17,266 nt of DNA from Chlorobium sp. (lineage in GTDB: Bacteria; Bacteroidota; Chlorobiia; Chlorobiales; Chlorobiaceae), in assembly GCA_026193435.1 (NCBI GenBank), contig JAPHUN010000092.1, forward strand, positions 1 to 17,266, in the 5' to 3' direction. Within the stretch, counting starts at the first letter, position 1; each line of letters begins with the position of its first letter. Below are positions 1 to 6,478 of the stretch, one piece after another. The position numbers were made by a program, and so were the translations under genes. A model generated the notes under the pieces. The model was not told the DNA's origin, did no database searches, and saw nothing but the letters and a program-made list of their open reading frames with translations.

Positions 1-1
1 A

Positions 2-100
2 CCACCTGTGTCATGGCTCCCGTACGGTAATTTGATGCATGTTGTGGAGGACGGCGGATCAAAAGTCAGGAGCTTTTCTTTTTGCAGGTCAAGTATGTAA
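2..100 (+). CDS. possible C-terminal tail of an upstream gene (partial)
   Basis: The plus frame starting at base 2 is open from the window edge to a TAA at 98-100 (32 residues, ending FCRSSM). The other two plus frames stop by about base 35. The tail contains WLPYGNLMHVVEDGG, which reads like protein, but I do not recognise the family. A 50-bp gap with a good ribosome binding site then leads into the HIT gene, which is consistent with a gene ending here. The stretch is short enough to be open by chance, so the call is tentative. Confidence 0.35.
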   Translation, partial: PPVSWLPYGNLMHVVEDGGSKVRSFSFCRSSM

Positions 101-150
101 CTTGTTTCAGATAATCTTTGAGCAACCAATCATGAGTATAGGGAGGTCGT

Positions 151-534
151 ATGGGGCATTCTGAGTCGAATTGTCTTTTCTGCAAAATCGTAAGCGGTGA
201 TATCCCTGCGGATATTGTCTATCGCAACGAGCACGTTCTTGCCTTCAGGGATATACAGCCTGTCGCGCCTCAGCACCTTCTGATCATTCCGTTAAAGCAC
301 ATCGCTTCCCTGAACGAACTTTCGGATGATGAGGATACCTTGATTGCGGGGGCAATCATGCAGGCAGCGAAAATTGTTGCAAAAAAAGCAGGTATGTTCG
401 ATTCAGGCTACCGTCTTGTCTTCAACACGGGCAGGGATTCCCTGCAAAGTGTGTTTCATATTCATGGTCACCTGCTGGGAGGAAAGACCATGGGGTGGCC
501 CCCTTTTTCCGGAACGTCGGTTGAGCACGGTTAG
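151..534 (+). CDS. hinT: histidine triad (HIT/HinT-family) nucleotide-binding protein
   Basis: This 127-residue protein matches the usual length of HinT/PKCI-type HIT proteins, which hydrolyse purine nucleoside phosphoramidates in the cytoplasm. The N-terminus has the family's CLFCKI stretch (C8, C11), then DIQPVAPQHLLIIP and KH50. The catalytic triad motif HIHGHLLGG places histidines at 103, 105 and 107, preceded by the family's QSVF, and the protein ends in the typical GWPP stretch. The ATG at 151 is supported by a GGGAGG ribosome binding site at 141-146. The usual DGGQ before the triad reads DSLQ here. The gene appears to stand alone. Heptad-periodic DNA begins exactly at its TAG stop codon. 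Family assignment is secure; the in vivo substrate is unknown. Confidence 0.93.
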   Translation: MGHSESNCLFCKIVSGDIPADIVYRNEHVLAFRDIQPVAPQHLLIIPLKHIASLNELSDDEDTLIAGAIMQAAKIVAKKAGMFDSGYRLVFNTGRDSLQSVFHIHGHLLGGKTMGWPPFSGTSVEHG

Positions 535-660
535 TGGCTGGTAGATAGGTAGTAGGGAATGGGGAATAGGTAATAGAAAATCGGGAAATAGATTTATAGC
601 TGACTTCTGACTGTGGAATGTGCTAGGTGTTATGTGCTAAGTGTTAGGATGTAGGGGCGA
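534..660. repeat. degenerate 7-nt-periodic repeat tract after hinT
   Basis: From the last base of the hinT stop codon the DNA reads in steps of seven: gtggctg, gtagata, ggtagta, gggaatg, gggaata, ggtaata, and so on. It ends with atgtgct and aggtgtt alternating with near copies (618-645). Units vary but keep phase for about 17 steps. No reading frame of interest is present. It resembles the spacer heptads at 721-748, 890-930 and 6374-6478. Confidence 0.6.
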
Positions 661-679
661 AAAAATTTTCGCCCGTTTT
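655..679. terminator. palindrome, possible terminator or small interspersed repeat
   Basis: GGGCGAAAA (655-663) is the exact reverse complement of TTTTCGCCC (666-674), separated by AA, and is followed by GTTTT. A hairpin with a slightly larger loop would have an A-tract on one side and U-rich sequence on the other, as in a bidirectional terminator. It could equally be a copy of an interspersed palindromic repeat. It lies 120 bp past hinT, which is far for that gene's terminator. Confidence 0.45.
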
Positions 680-720
680 GGTCGGTTAAGGGCTATCTCG
701 TCGTCCAGCTATTCAGCCAT

Positions 721-748
721 TTTGACTTTTTCCTTTTGAATTTTGACG
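721..748. repeat. TTTGACT-type heptad tract
   Basis: Four in-phase heptamers, tttgact, ttttcct, tttgaat and tttgacg, run without gaps. The following G-rich stretch to about 800 keeps a weaker seven-base rhythm. The same unit type recurs at 890-930, so the two tracts belong to one repeat class flanking the palindrome at 858-886. Confidence 0.55.
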
Positions 749-857
749 TATAGTTGGTGCATGGGGAGAATAGGTGGTAGGGGGCAAGATTCAGGAATAA
801 GGTGCAAAAAAAAGAGCGTTCTCGGTAAAGAGTGGCGAACGATGGATTTTCCTCACA

Positions 858-886
858 GTCATCTTCGGGCTTGACCCGGAGATCCA
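858..886. repeat. interspersed palindromic repeat with a CTTGA loop
   Basis: ATCTTCGGG (861-869) pairs with CCCGGAGAT (875-883) across the loop CTTGA, with a single T-G wobble. This core, beginning GTCATC and ending ATCCA, matches a palindromic intergenic repeat familiar from many bacterial genomes. Its spurious translation gives peptides such as MDLRVKPEDD on the minus strand. An outer ATGGAT/ATCCAT pair (842-847 and 882-887) may widen the element. The apparent minus-strand coding frames here are therefore repeat-derived, not genes. Confidence 0.6.
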
Positions 887-889
887 TTT

Positions 890-930
890 TTTGACTTTTG
901 ACCTTTGCCTTTTGACTTTGCCTTTTGATG
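890..930. repeat. TTTGACT/TTTGCCT heptad tract
   Basis: Heptamers tttgact, tttgacc, tttgcct and tttgact run in phase from 890 to 917. One unit has lost a T (918-923), and a final tttgatg follows. Together with 721-748 this brackets the palindromic repeat at 858-886. Confidence 0.6.
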
Positions 931-940
931 GATGTCGGAT

Positions 941-978
941 CACCCCGTGTAATAAAAAAAAGGATAGTACACAGGGTG
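941..978. other. long inverted repeat upstream of acnA
   Basis: CACCCCGTGTA (941-951) pairs with TACACAGGGTG (968-978), giving 10 of 11 base pairs. The 16-nt loop carries an eight-A run. It is not followed by a T-tract on plus, so a plus-strand terminator is unlikely. It could be a small mobile palindrome or an RNA structure in the acnA leader. Confidence 0.4.
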
Positions 979-993
979 AAATCCAGCCATCTA

Positions 994-1018
994 TGTCACG
1001 GGGCGGCATGACGTGACA
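994..1018 (+). promoter_or_regulatory. candidate operator upstream of acnA
   Basis: TGTCACG (994-1000) and CGTGACA (1012-1018) form a perfect 7-bp inverted repeat with an 11-bp spacer, ending 35 bp before the acnA start codon. The symmetry and position suit a dimeric regulator, but I cannot name one. An RNA hairpin is the alternative. Confidence 0.35.
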
Positions 1019-1053
1019 GTGGGTATGTAACCCCTTAACGATGAGAGATACCT

Positions 1054-3801
1054 ATGAATACAGCGAATGATCCGTTTGGTGTTGTCAGGAAGCTGCGGCT
1101 CTCTGACGGGGAGGTTTGTTACTATTCTCTTGAAGCACTTGAATCGATGGGTATGGACGGTGTTTCAAGACTGCCGAAAACCATCAGGATTCTGCTTGAG
1201 TCTGTTCTGCGAAATGTGGATGAGTTCTCCGTTCGCAAAGAGGATGTCCGGGCTGTTGCGGAATGGAATCCGGGTCAACCGTCTCTCGCCGAGATTCCTT
1301 TCAAGCCGGCCAGGGTTGTTCTGCAGGATTTTACCGGTGTTCCTTCCGTTGTTGATCTTGCAGCTCTCAGGGAGGCATGTCAGAGACTTGGGAAGGACCC
1401 TGCGAAAATCAACCCGCTTGTTCCCTGCGATCTTGTCATCGATCACTCGGTTCAGGTTGATCACTACGGATCCACTGATGCGCTTGAAAAAAATCTCGAC
1501 AAGGAGTTCGAGCGTAACATGGAGCGGTACGAGTTTTTGAAATGGGGACAGCAGGCATTCAATAACTTCCGTGTGGTTCCGCCTGGAACGGGAATTGTTC
1601 ATCAGGTTAACCTCGAACATTTTGCCTCGGTCGTGTGCAGGAGAGAAGGTATGGTCTATCCGGACACTCTTGTCGGGACAGACAGTCATACAACCATGAT
1701 CAACGGTCTCGGGGTGCTTGGCTGGGGGGTAGGCGGAATTGAGGCGGAAGCGGTTATGCTTGGCCAGCCGATCTATATGCTGCTTCCGGAAGTTATCGGC
1801 TTCAGGCTTACCGGAGAGCTTGGTGATCGGGTAAATGCAACCGATCTGGTTCTCACAGTGACCGAAATTCTCCGCAATGAAGGAGTTGTCGGTACCTTTG
1901 TTGAATTTTTCGGTCCGGGTCTCAAGGCGCTCTCCCTGCCGGACAGGGCGACGATAGCCAACATGTCGCCGGAATACGGAGCAACTGCCGGGTTCTTTCC
2001 TGTTGACGCGGTGAGCCTTGAATATCTCAGATTGACCAACAGGCACGAGCATTGCGAGCTGGTCGAGCACTACTCCCGGGCACAGGGCTTATGGCATGAC
2101 GAGGAGCATGAGCCTGCGTTCAGCAAGGTTCTCGAGCTTGATCTTGCATCTGTTCGCACCTCGCTTGCAGGGCCGAAAAGGCCGCAGGACAGGATAGATT
2201 TCGAGTCGATGCAGGCCCGGTGGAAAAGGGATCTGTTTACCATATACGGAAAAGAGTCATTCGGCGGTGCCGGTGACATGTCCGCTGAAGGCGGTATAGC
2301 CGTGCAGGAAAACAGAGATCCGGGGAGAAACGGTATCAGGGTTTCAATGGGAGGAAAATCATTTACGCTACGGCATGGAGCCGTTGCCATTGCCGCGATA
2401 ACCTCCTGTACCAACACCAGTAATCCGGCGGTGCTGATCGCTGCCGCTTTGCTTGCAAGAGCGGCCCGAAAAAAAGGTCTTACTGTCAAGCCCTGGGTGA
2501 AAACTTCTTTTGCACCGGGCTCCAGGGTCGTTATCGACTATCTGCAAGCCGCCGGTTTCATGGAAGATCTTGAAGCGCTGGGTTTCGCCAATGTAGGGTT
2601 CGGCTGTACAACCTGTATCGGTAACTCCGGCCCTTTGCCGGGTCCGGTCGCAGAGGCTGTCAGAAAAGGCGATCTTGTTGTTGCGGGAGTTCTTTCCGGT
2701 AACAGGAACTTCGAAGGAAGGATCAACCCGCTCGTCAGGGCAAACTATCTTGCCAGTCCCCTGCTTGTTGTCGCATATGCGCTTTCAGGAACGATTAACC
2801 TTGATTTTGAAGATGTGCCGCTTGGCCGCGACCATGGCGGGTCCGATGTCTGGCTTCGTGATCTCTGGCCCCGGGATAGCGAAGTACAAGAGCTGGTGGA
2901 GAGCATTGTCAGGCCTGAATATTTCAGGGACCGCTATGCAGAGGTGCACAAGGGCCCGGAACAGTGGCGTTCGATTCGAACGGCAGAACACGAACTGTAT
3001 GCATGGGACCCGTCATCGAGCTACATTAAAGAACCTACATTTTTCAGCGGAGCAGGTACGCAACCGCCAGGGATCAGGAGTATTTCAGGCGCACGCTGTC
3101 TTGCGTTGTTCGGCGACAGTGTCACGACAGATCACATCAGCCCGGCCGGAGCGATCCAGCCTGAACAGCCGGCTGGAAAGTACCTGCTGGAAAACGGCGT
3201 TGCTGCAAAAGACTTCAACAGCTTTGGTTCCAGGAGAGGGAACCATGAAGTGATGATGCGCGGGACGTTCGATAACATACGTGTCAGGAACCTGATGGCG
3301 CCTGGAACAGAGGGCGGTTTCACAACCTGTTTTTCTGGAACGGACGATGGATCACAGGTTTTGACTATTTTCGATGCTTCCCTGGCATATCGTGAGGAGG
3401 GAACCCCGCTGATTGTGATCGCGGGCAAGGATTACGGCATGGGCAGCAGCCGTGACTGGGCGGCAAAAGGAACATGGATGCTTGGCGTCCGGGCTGTTAT
3501 CGCTGAAAGCTATGAAAGAATTCACCGATCCAATCTTGTCGGTATGGGAGTGCTTCCTCTCCAGTTCATGCCGGGTGAATCTGCAGAAACAGCCGGAATC
3601 ACCGGCAGAGAGGTTTTTGATATTTTTCTTGACAATACGCTGTCTCCCGGAAAGCGTATTGCTCTGGCAGTGAAGGATCCTCAGCACGGAGAGCAGAGAA
3701 CAGTGAAGGTTATTTGCCGGATAGACTCCCCTGTCGAGGTTGAGTACTACCGGGACGGGGGTATTCTTCATACCGTCCTGAGAAAGATCGTCGGCAGCTG
3801 A
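1054..3801 (+). CDS. acnA: aconitate hydratase (AcnA/IRP1 type)
   Basis: Aconitase interconverts citrate and isocitrate through cis-aconitate in the cytoplasm, using a 4Fe-4S cluster. In an organism with a reductive TCA cycle it would run from isocitrate to citrate. The 915-residue length fits the monomeric AcnA family. Cluster ligands are visible as C452 (SCTNTS) and C518/C521 ([12 protein letters not shown]), with the same 66- and 3-residue spacing as in E. coli AcnA. Other family motifs are [70 protein letters not shown] and the C-terminal swivel-domain [15 protein letters not shown]. The ribosome binding site before ATG 1054 is weak (GAGAGA). The gene is apparently monocistronic, with 137 bp before feoA. 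No broken motif is seen. Substrate assignment is firm; the direction of flux is inference. Confidence 0.97.
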   Translation: MNTANDPFGVVRKLRLSDGEVCYYSLEALESMGMDGVSRLPKTIRILLESVLRNVDEFSVRKEDVRAVAEWNPGQPSLAEIPFKPARVVLQDFTGVPSVVDLAALREACQRLGKDPAKINPLVPCDLVIDHSVQVDHYGSTDALEKNLDKEFERNMERYEFLKWGQQAFNNFRVVPPGTGIVHQVNLEHFASVVCRREGMVYPDTLVGTDSHTTMINGLGVLGWGVGGIEAEAVMLGQPIYMLLPEVIGFRLTGELGDRVNATDLVLTVTEILRNEGVVGTFVEFFGPGLKALSLPDRATIANMSPEYGATAGFFPVDAVSLEYLRLTNRHEHCELVEHYSRAQGLWHDEEHEPAFSKVLELDLASVRTSLAGPKRPQDRIDFESMQARWKRDLFTIYGKESFGGAGDMSAEGGIAVQENRDPGRNGIRVSMGGKSFTLRHGAVAIAAITSCTNTSNPAVLIAAALLARAARKKGLTVKPWVKTSFAPGSRVVIDYLQAAGFMEDLEALGFANVGFGCTTCIGNSGPLPGPVAEAVRKGDLVVAGVLSGNRNFEGRINPLVRANYLASPLLVVAYALSGTINLDFEDVPLGRDHGGSDVWLRDLWPRDSEVQELVESIVRPEYFRDRYAEVHKGPEQWRSIRTAEHELYAWDPSSSYIKEPTFFSGAGTQPPGIRSISGARCLALFGDSVTTDHISPAGAIQPEQPAGKYLLENGVAAKDFNSFGSRRGNHEVMMRGTFDNIRVRNLMAPGTEGGFTTCFSGTDDGSQVLTIFDASLAYREEGTPLIVIAGKDYGMGSSRDWAAKGTWMLGVRAVIAESYERIHRSNLVGMGVLPLQFMPGESAETAGITGREVFDIFLDNTLSPGKRIALAVKDPQHGEQRTVKVICRIDSPVEVEYYRDGGILHTVLRKIVGS

Positions 3802-3878
3802 TTGAGCTTTTTAGTGGAAGGAGGTTATTGCCGGGTCGTGTATTTTTTCACAAAGGAAATTATGTATATTTATGTGGC

Positions 3879-3906
3879 GTTATTAATAACTTATCTAAAT
3901 AAGGTT
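3879..3906 (+). promoter_or_regulatory. AT-rich palindromic region, candidate iron-responsive operator of feoAB
   Basis: Two abutting symmetric elements lie 33-60 bp before feoA: the perfect 12-bp palindrome GTTATTAATAAC (3879-3890) and CTTAT-CTAA-ATAAG (3890-3903). AT-rich repeats of this kind, in this position, resemble Fur or DtxR-type metalloregulator sites, and feo genes are commonly iron-repressed. The regulator's identity is inference; no clear -35/-10 pair was identified. Confidence 0.35.
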
Positions 3907-3938
3907 TATGTCTGTTGTCGGTATAAAGGGTATGCATT

Positions 3939-4223
3939 ATGTTGTTGTCAGAATTAAAGGTAGGAGATAAAGCTGAAGTGACCGGCTTGCTTGTGGAAAG
4001 TGCCGTGAGAAGAAGAATTCTGGATATGGGCCTGATCAAGGGGACCCGGTTTAAAGTGTTGCGAGTCGCTCCGTTGGGAGATCCGGTAGAGATTTTTTTC
4101 AAGGGCATGTACCTGACATTGAGGAAAAGCGAAGCTGCAGGAGTGCTTGTCACAAAGATCGGGGAATCCGGTGATGGTGAGCCCATGGGCGGACAACGGC
4201 GCAGGTGGAAATTCGGGAGCTGA
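3939..4223 (+). CDS. feoA: FeoA, ferrous iron transport accessory protein
   Basis: This 94-residue cytosolic protein has the SH3-like FeoA fold. It begins LLSELKVGDKAEVTGL, then RRRILDMGLIKGTRFKVLRVAPLGDPVEIFFKGMYLTLR, carrying the family's MGLxxG and PLGDPxE signatures. FeoA is thought to bind FeoB and modulate its activity. The roughly 20-residue tail after the domain is polar and basic (QRRRWKF) and longer than in many FeoA proteins. ATG 3939 has AAGGG at 3926-3930 as its ribosome binding site. The TGA stop is three bases from the feoB ATG, so the two are surely co-transcribed. No feoC follows feoB. Confidence 0.94.
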   Translation: MLLSELKVGDKAEVTGLLVESAVRRRILDMGLIKGTRFKVLRVAPLGDPVEIFFKGMYLTLRKSEAAGVLVTKIGESGDGEPMGGQRRRWKFGS

Positions 4224-4226
4224 TTG

Positions 4227-6365
4227 ATGGCATCTTTTCAGGAGATACGGGTGGCTCTCGCGGGAAATCCCAATTGTGGGAAGTCATCTCTTTTCAACGG
4301 TCTTACAGGTGCTCGCCAGAAAGTCGGTAATTTTTCGGGCGTGACCATAGAGAAATATGAAGGGTATGTTGATTATCGTGAGTACAGAATCCGTTTCATA
4401 GATCTTCCGGGCACCTATTCACTGACCCCCTATTCTCCCGAAGAACTGGTTACCAGAAAATTTCTGATTGAAGAATCACCTGATGTTGTCGTCAATGTTC
4501 TCGAAGGTCCCAATCTCGAAAGGAATCTTCTGCTTACGACACAGCTCATGGAGATGGAGGTCGATCTTCTTGTCGCGCTCAACATGTACGACGAGGTTGA
4601 AGAACGGGGGATCGAGATCGACGTGAAACAGCTGCAGCGTCTGCTGGGTTGCCATATTATTCCCACTTCCGCTAAAAAGAAACAGGGTCTTGACGTGCTT
4701 CTCGATCATGTCATTCGCGTCTATGAAGGTGATATCGAGATCGAAAAAAACAAGCTCGGGTTCAGGCAGGGGGTGGAAAGCGCGATTGAGGAGATCGCCG
4801 GATTGCTTGCTCTGGAGTCCGAATTATCGACGTTCAGTGCGCACTGGCTTGCCATTAAGCTTCTGGAAAATGACCGGGAGGTCTACAGCCTGGTGAAGGA
4901 ATATCCTGTCTGGGTCAAGGTAGAACTTGTCCTGCAGAAGGCTATCAAGGAGACGGGGAGTCTCTATAAGTCCGATCCGGAAATCATCATTACCGAAGAC
5001 CGATACGCCTTTATCCGCGGTGCCATGCAGGAGTGTGTCAGGATGCCGCAGGAAGGAAGGGTTTCGCTAACCGATCATGTCGACCGGATCGTGCTCAACC
5101 GCGTGCTCGGCCTGCCGATTTTCTTTTGTATTGTCTGGCTGATTTTTCACATGACCTTTACGCTCGGTACTCCGCTTATGGAGGGGCTCGATTTTCTGTT
5201 CGGCAGTTTTGCCGCCGTGGTGTCACCTCTTCTGCCGAATGACACCCTGCGATCTGTGATCGTTGACGGTATCATCGCCGGAGTGGGAGGGGTGCTGATA
5301 TTTTTGCCGAACATCATACTGCTTTTTCTCGGGCTTTCTTTTCTGGAGGCATCCGGATATATGGCACGGGCTGCTTTTGTTGTTGACAAAGTCATGCACC
5401 GTTTCGGTCTGCACGGCAAATCGTTTATTCCGATGATAACCGGTTTCGGTTGCTCAATTCCTGCGATCATGGCCACCCGCACGCTCAAGAGCCGCTCCGA
5501 CCGTCTGGCGACCATTATGATAATTCCATTCATGAGTTGCGGAGCCAAGCTGCCGGTCTATATATTGCTCGCGGGTGCGTTTTTCAAGCCGGCCGTTGCC
5601 GCAAACGTTATGTTCGGAATCTATATGCTCGGGGTGATAATCGGTCTTTTTTCAGCGCTTATCATGAAAAAAACCTTCCTGAAAAGTGAGTCGGAGCCTT
5701 TCGTCATGGAACTGCCGCCGTATCGCTGGCCGACCCTGACCTCGGTGTTTTTCCAGTCAAATATCAAGGCCATGATGTATGTCCGAAAGGCAGGCACCGT
5801 TATCCTTTTTGCGGTGCTTCTGATATGGGTGGTGAGCAATTATCCCAGAAACAGCGCGCTTGACGGGGCCCTCGAAAAACAGGTTGCTGCAATCGAGCTG
5901 AGCGATGCGCCGCTGGTGGAAAAGCAGGCTGCGATCATAGAGGCAGGGGACCGGGTAAATGCGCGTCAGCTTGAATACTCGATTGCCGGCAGGGCCGGAA
6001 AGTTAATGGAGCCGCTCATCAGACCGCTCGGTTTCGATTGGAGGATCGGTGTTGCGCTGGTTACGGGTCTTGCCGCCAAAGAGGTTGTCGTCTCTACCAT
6101 GGGTACGATCTATTCTCTTGGAAAAACCGGGGAATCATCGTCCGAGCTGAAAACCATACTGAAGAACGATCCAGCCTTCGGTAAGGCTACGGCGCTGAGT
6201 CTTATGGTGTTTGTACTACTCTACATCCCTTGTGTTGCTGCGGTCGGCGTTATGAGAAAGGAGATCGGGAACTGGCAGGCTATCGTTCTCTACTCGTCGT
6301 ATTCCATGACGGTAGCATGGATTTTCTCGTTTATCACCTACCGTCTGGCCCAATGGGTGGTGTGA
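4227..6365 (+). CDS. feoB: FeoB, ferrous iron transporter with N-terminal GTPase
   Basis: FeoB imports Fe2+ across the inner membrane. The 712-residue protein begins with a G-protein domain: G1 GNPNCGKSS (13-21), the G2 threonine in GVT (T40), G3 DLPG (59-62), G4 NMYD (119-122) and a G5-like TSAKKKQG. A helical regulatory domain follows. The membrane half carries the gate motifs PMITGFGCSIPAIMATRT and PFMSCGAKLPVY, each with a conserved cysteine, and a late LAAKEVVVSTMGTIYSLG segment. I prefer ATG 4227 over the in-frame TTG at 4224, because GGGAG at 4215-4219 then lies 7 bases upstream. It is co-transcribed with feoA and converges on topA. The domains appear intact. Confidence 0.97.
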   Translation: MASFQEIRVALAGNPNCGKSSLFNGLTGARQKVGNFSGVTIEKYEGYVDYREYRIRFIDLPGTYSLTPYSPEELVTRKFLIEESPDVVVNVLEGPNLERNLLLTTQLMEMEVDLLVALNMYDEVEERGIEIDVKQLQRLLGCHIIPTSAKKKQGLDVLLDHVIRVYEGDIEIEKNKLGFRQGVESAIEEIAGLLALESELSTFSAHWLAIKLLENDREVYSLVKEYPVWVKVELVLQKAIKETGSLYKSDPEIIITEDRYAFIRGAMQECVRMPQEGRVSLTDHVDRIVLNRVLGLPIFFCIVWLIFHMTFTLGTPLMEGLDFLFGSFAAVVSPLLPNDTLRSVIVDGIIAGVGGVLIFLPNIILLFLGLSFLEASGYMARAAFVVDKVMHRFGLHGKSFIPMITGFGCSIPAIMATRTLKSRSDRLATIMIIPFMSCGAKLPVYILLAGAFFKPAVAANVMFGIYMLGVIIGLFSALIMKKTFLKSESEPFVMELPPYRWPTLTSVFFQSNIKAMMYVRKAGTVILFAVLLIWVVSNYPRNSALDGALEKQVAAIELSDAPLVEKQAAIIEAGDRVNARQLEYSIAGRAGKLMEPLIRPLGFDWRIGVALVTGLAAKEVVVSTMGTIYSLGKTGESSSELKTILKNDPAFGKATALSLMVFVLLYIPCVAAVGVMRKEIGNWQAIVLYSSYSMTVAWIFSFITYRLAQWVV

Positions 6366-6373
6366 CTACCCAA

Positions 6374-6478
6374 AGTCAACAGTCAACAGTCTACAGTCCA
6401 CAGTCCACTGGTAACGCTGCCAACTGGTGACTGACGACTGCCAACTGGTGACTGCCTACTGCCTACTGGTGACTGGTG
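6374..6478. repeat. 15 in-register heptanucleotide repeats between feoB and topA
   Basis: From 6374 to 6478 the sequence splits exactly into 15 seven-base units with no slip. It starts agtcaac, agtcaac, agtctac, agtccac, agtccac. After two intermediate units it changes to actggtg, actgacg, actgcca and actgcct types. Units are degenerate but strictly phased. The tract begins 9 bp after the feoB stop and runs into the 3' end of topA, supplying its TAG stop and last 6-7 codons. There are no spacers as in CRISPR and no coding frame of its own. It may influence the 3' ends of the two convergent transcripts; that is inference. Confidence 0.8.

Noticed and set aside
693..1009. Two overlapping minus-strand frames in the hinT/acnA spacer
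   Set aside because: Their translations (MDLRVKPEDD and WISGSSPKMT types) are the known spurious products of an interspersed palindromic repeat, and the rest is heptad repeat.
1165..2070. Long open frame (301 codons) on minus, antisense to acnA
   Set aside because: It lies wholly inside a gene with unmistakable aconitase motifs, and its translation has no recognisable family or ribosome binding site. It is a shadow of codon bias.
6374..6478. CRISPR array
   Set aside because: The unit is only seven bases, with no unique spacers and no cas genes nearby.
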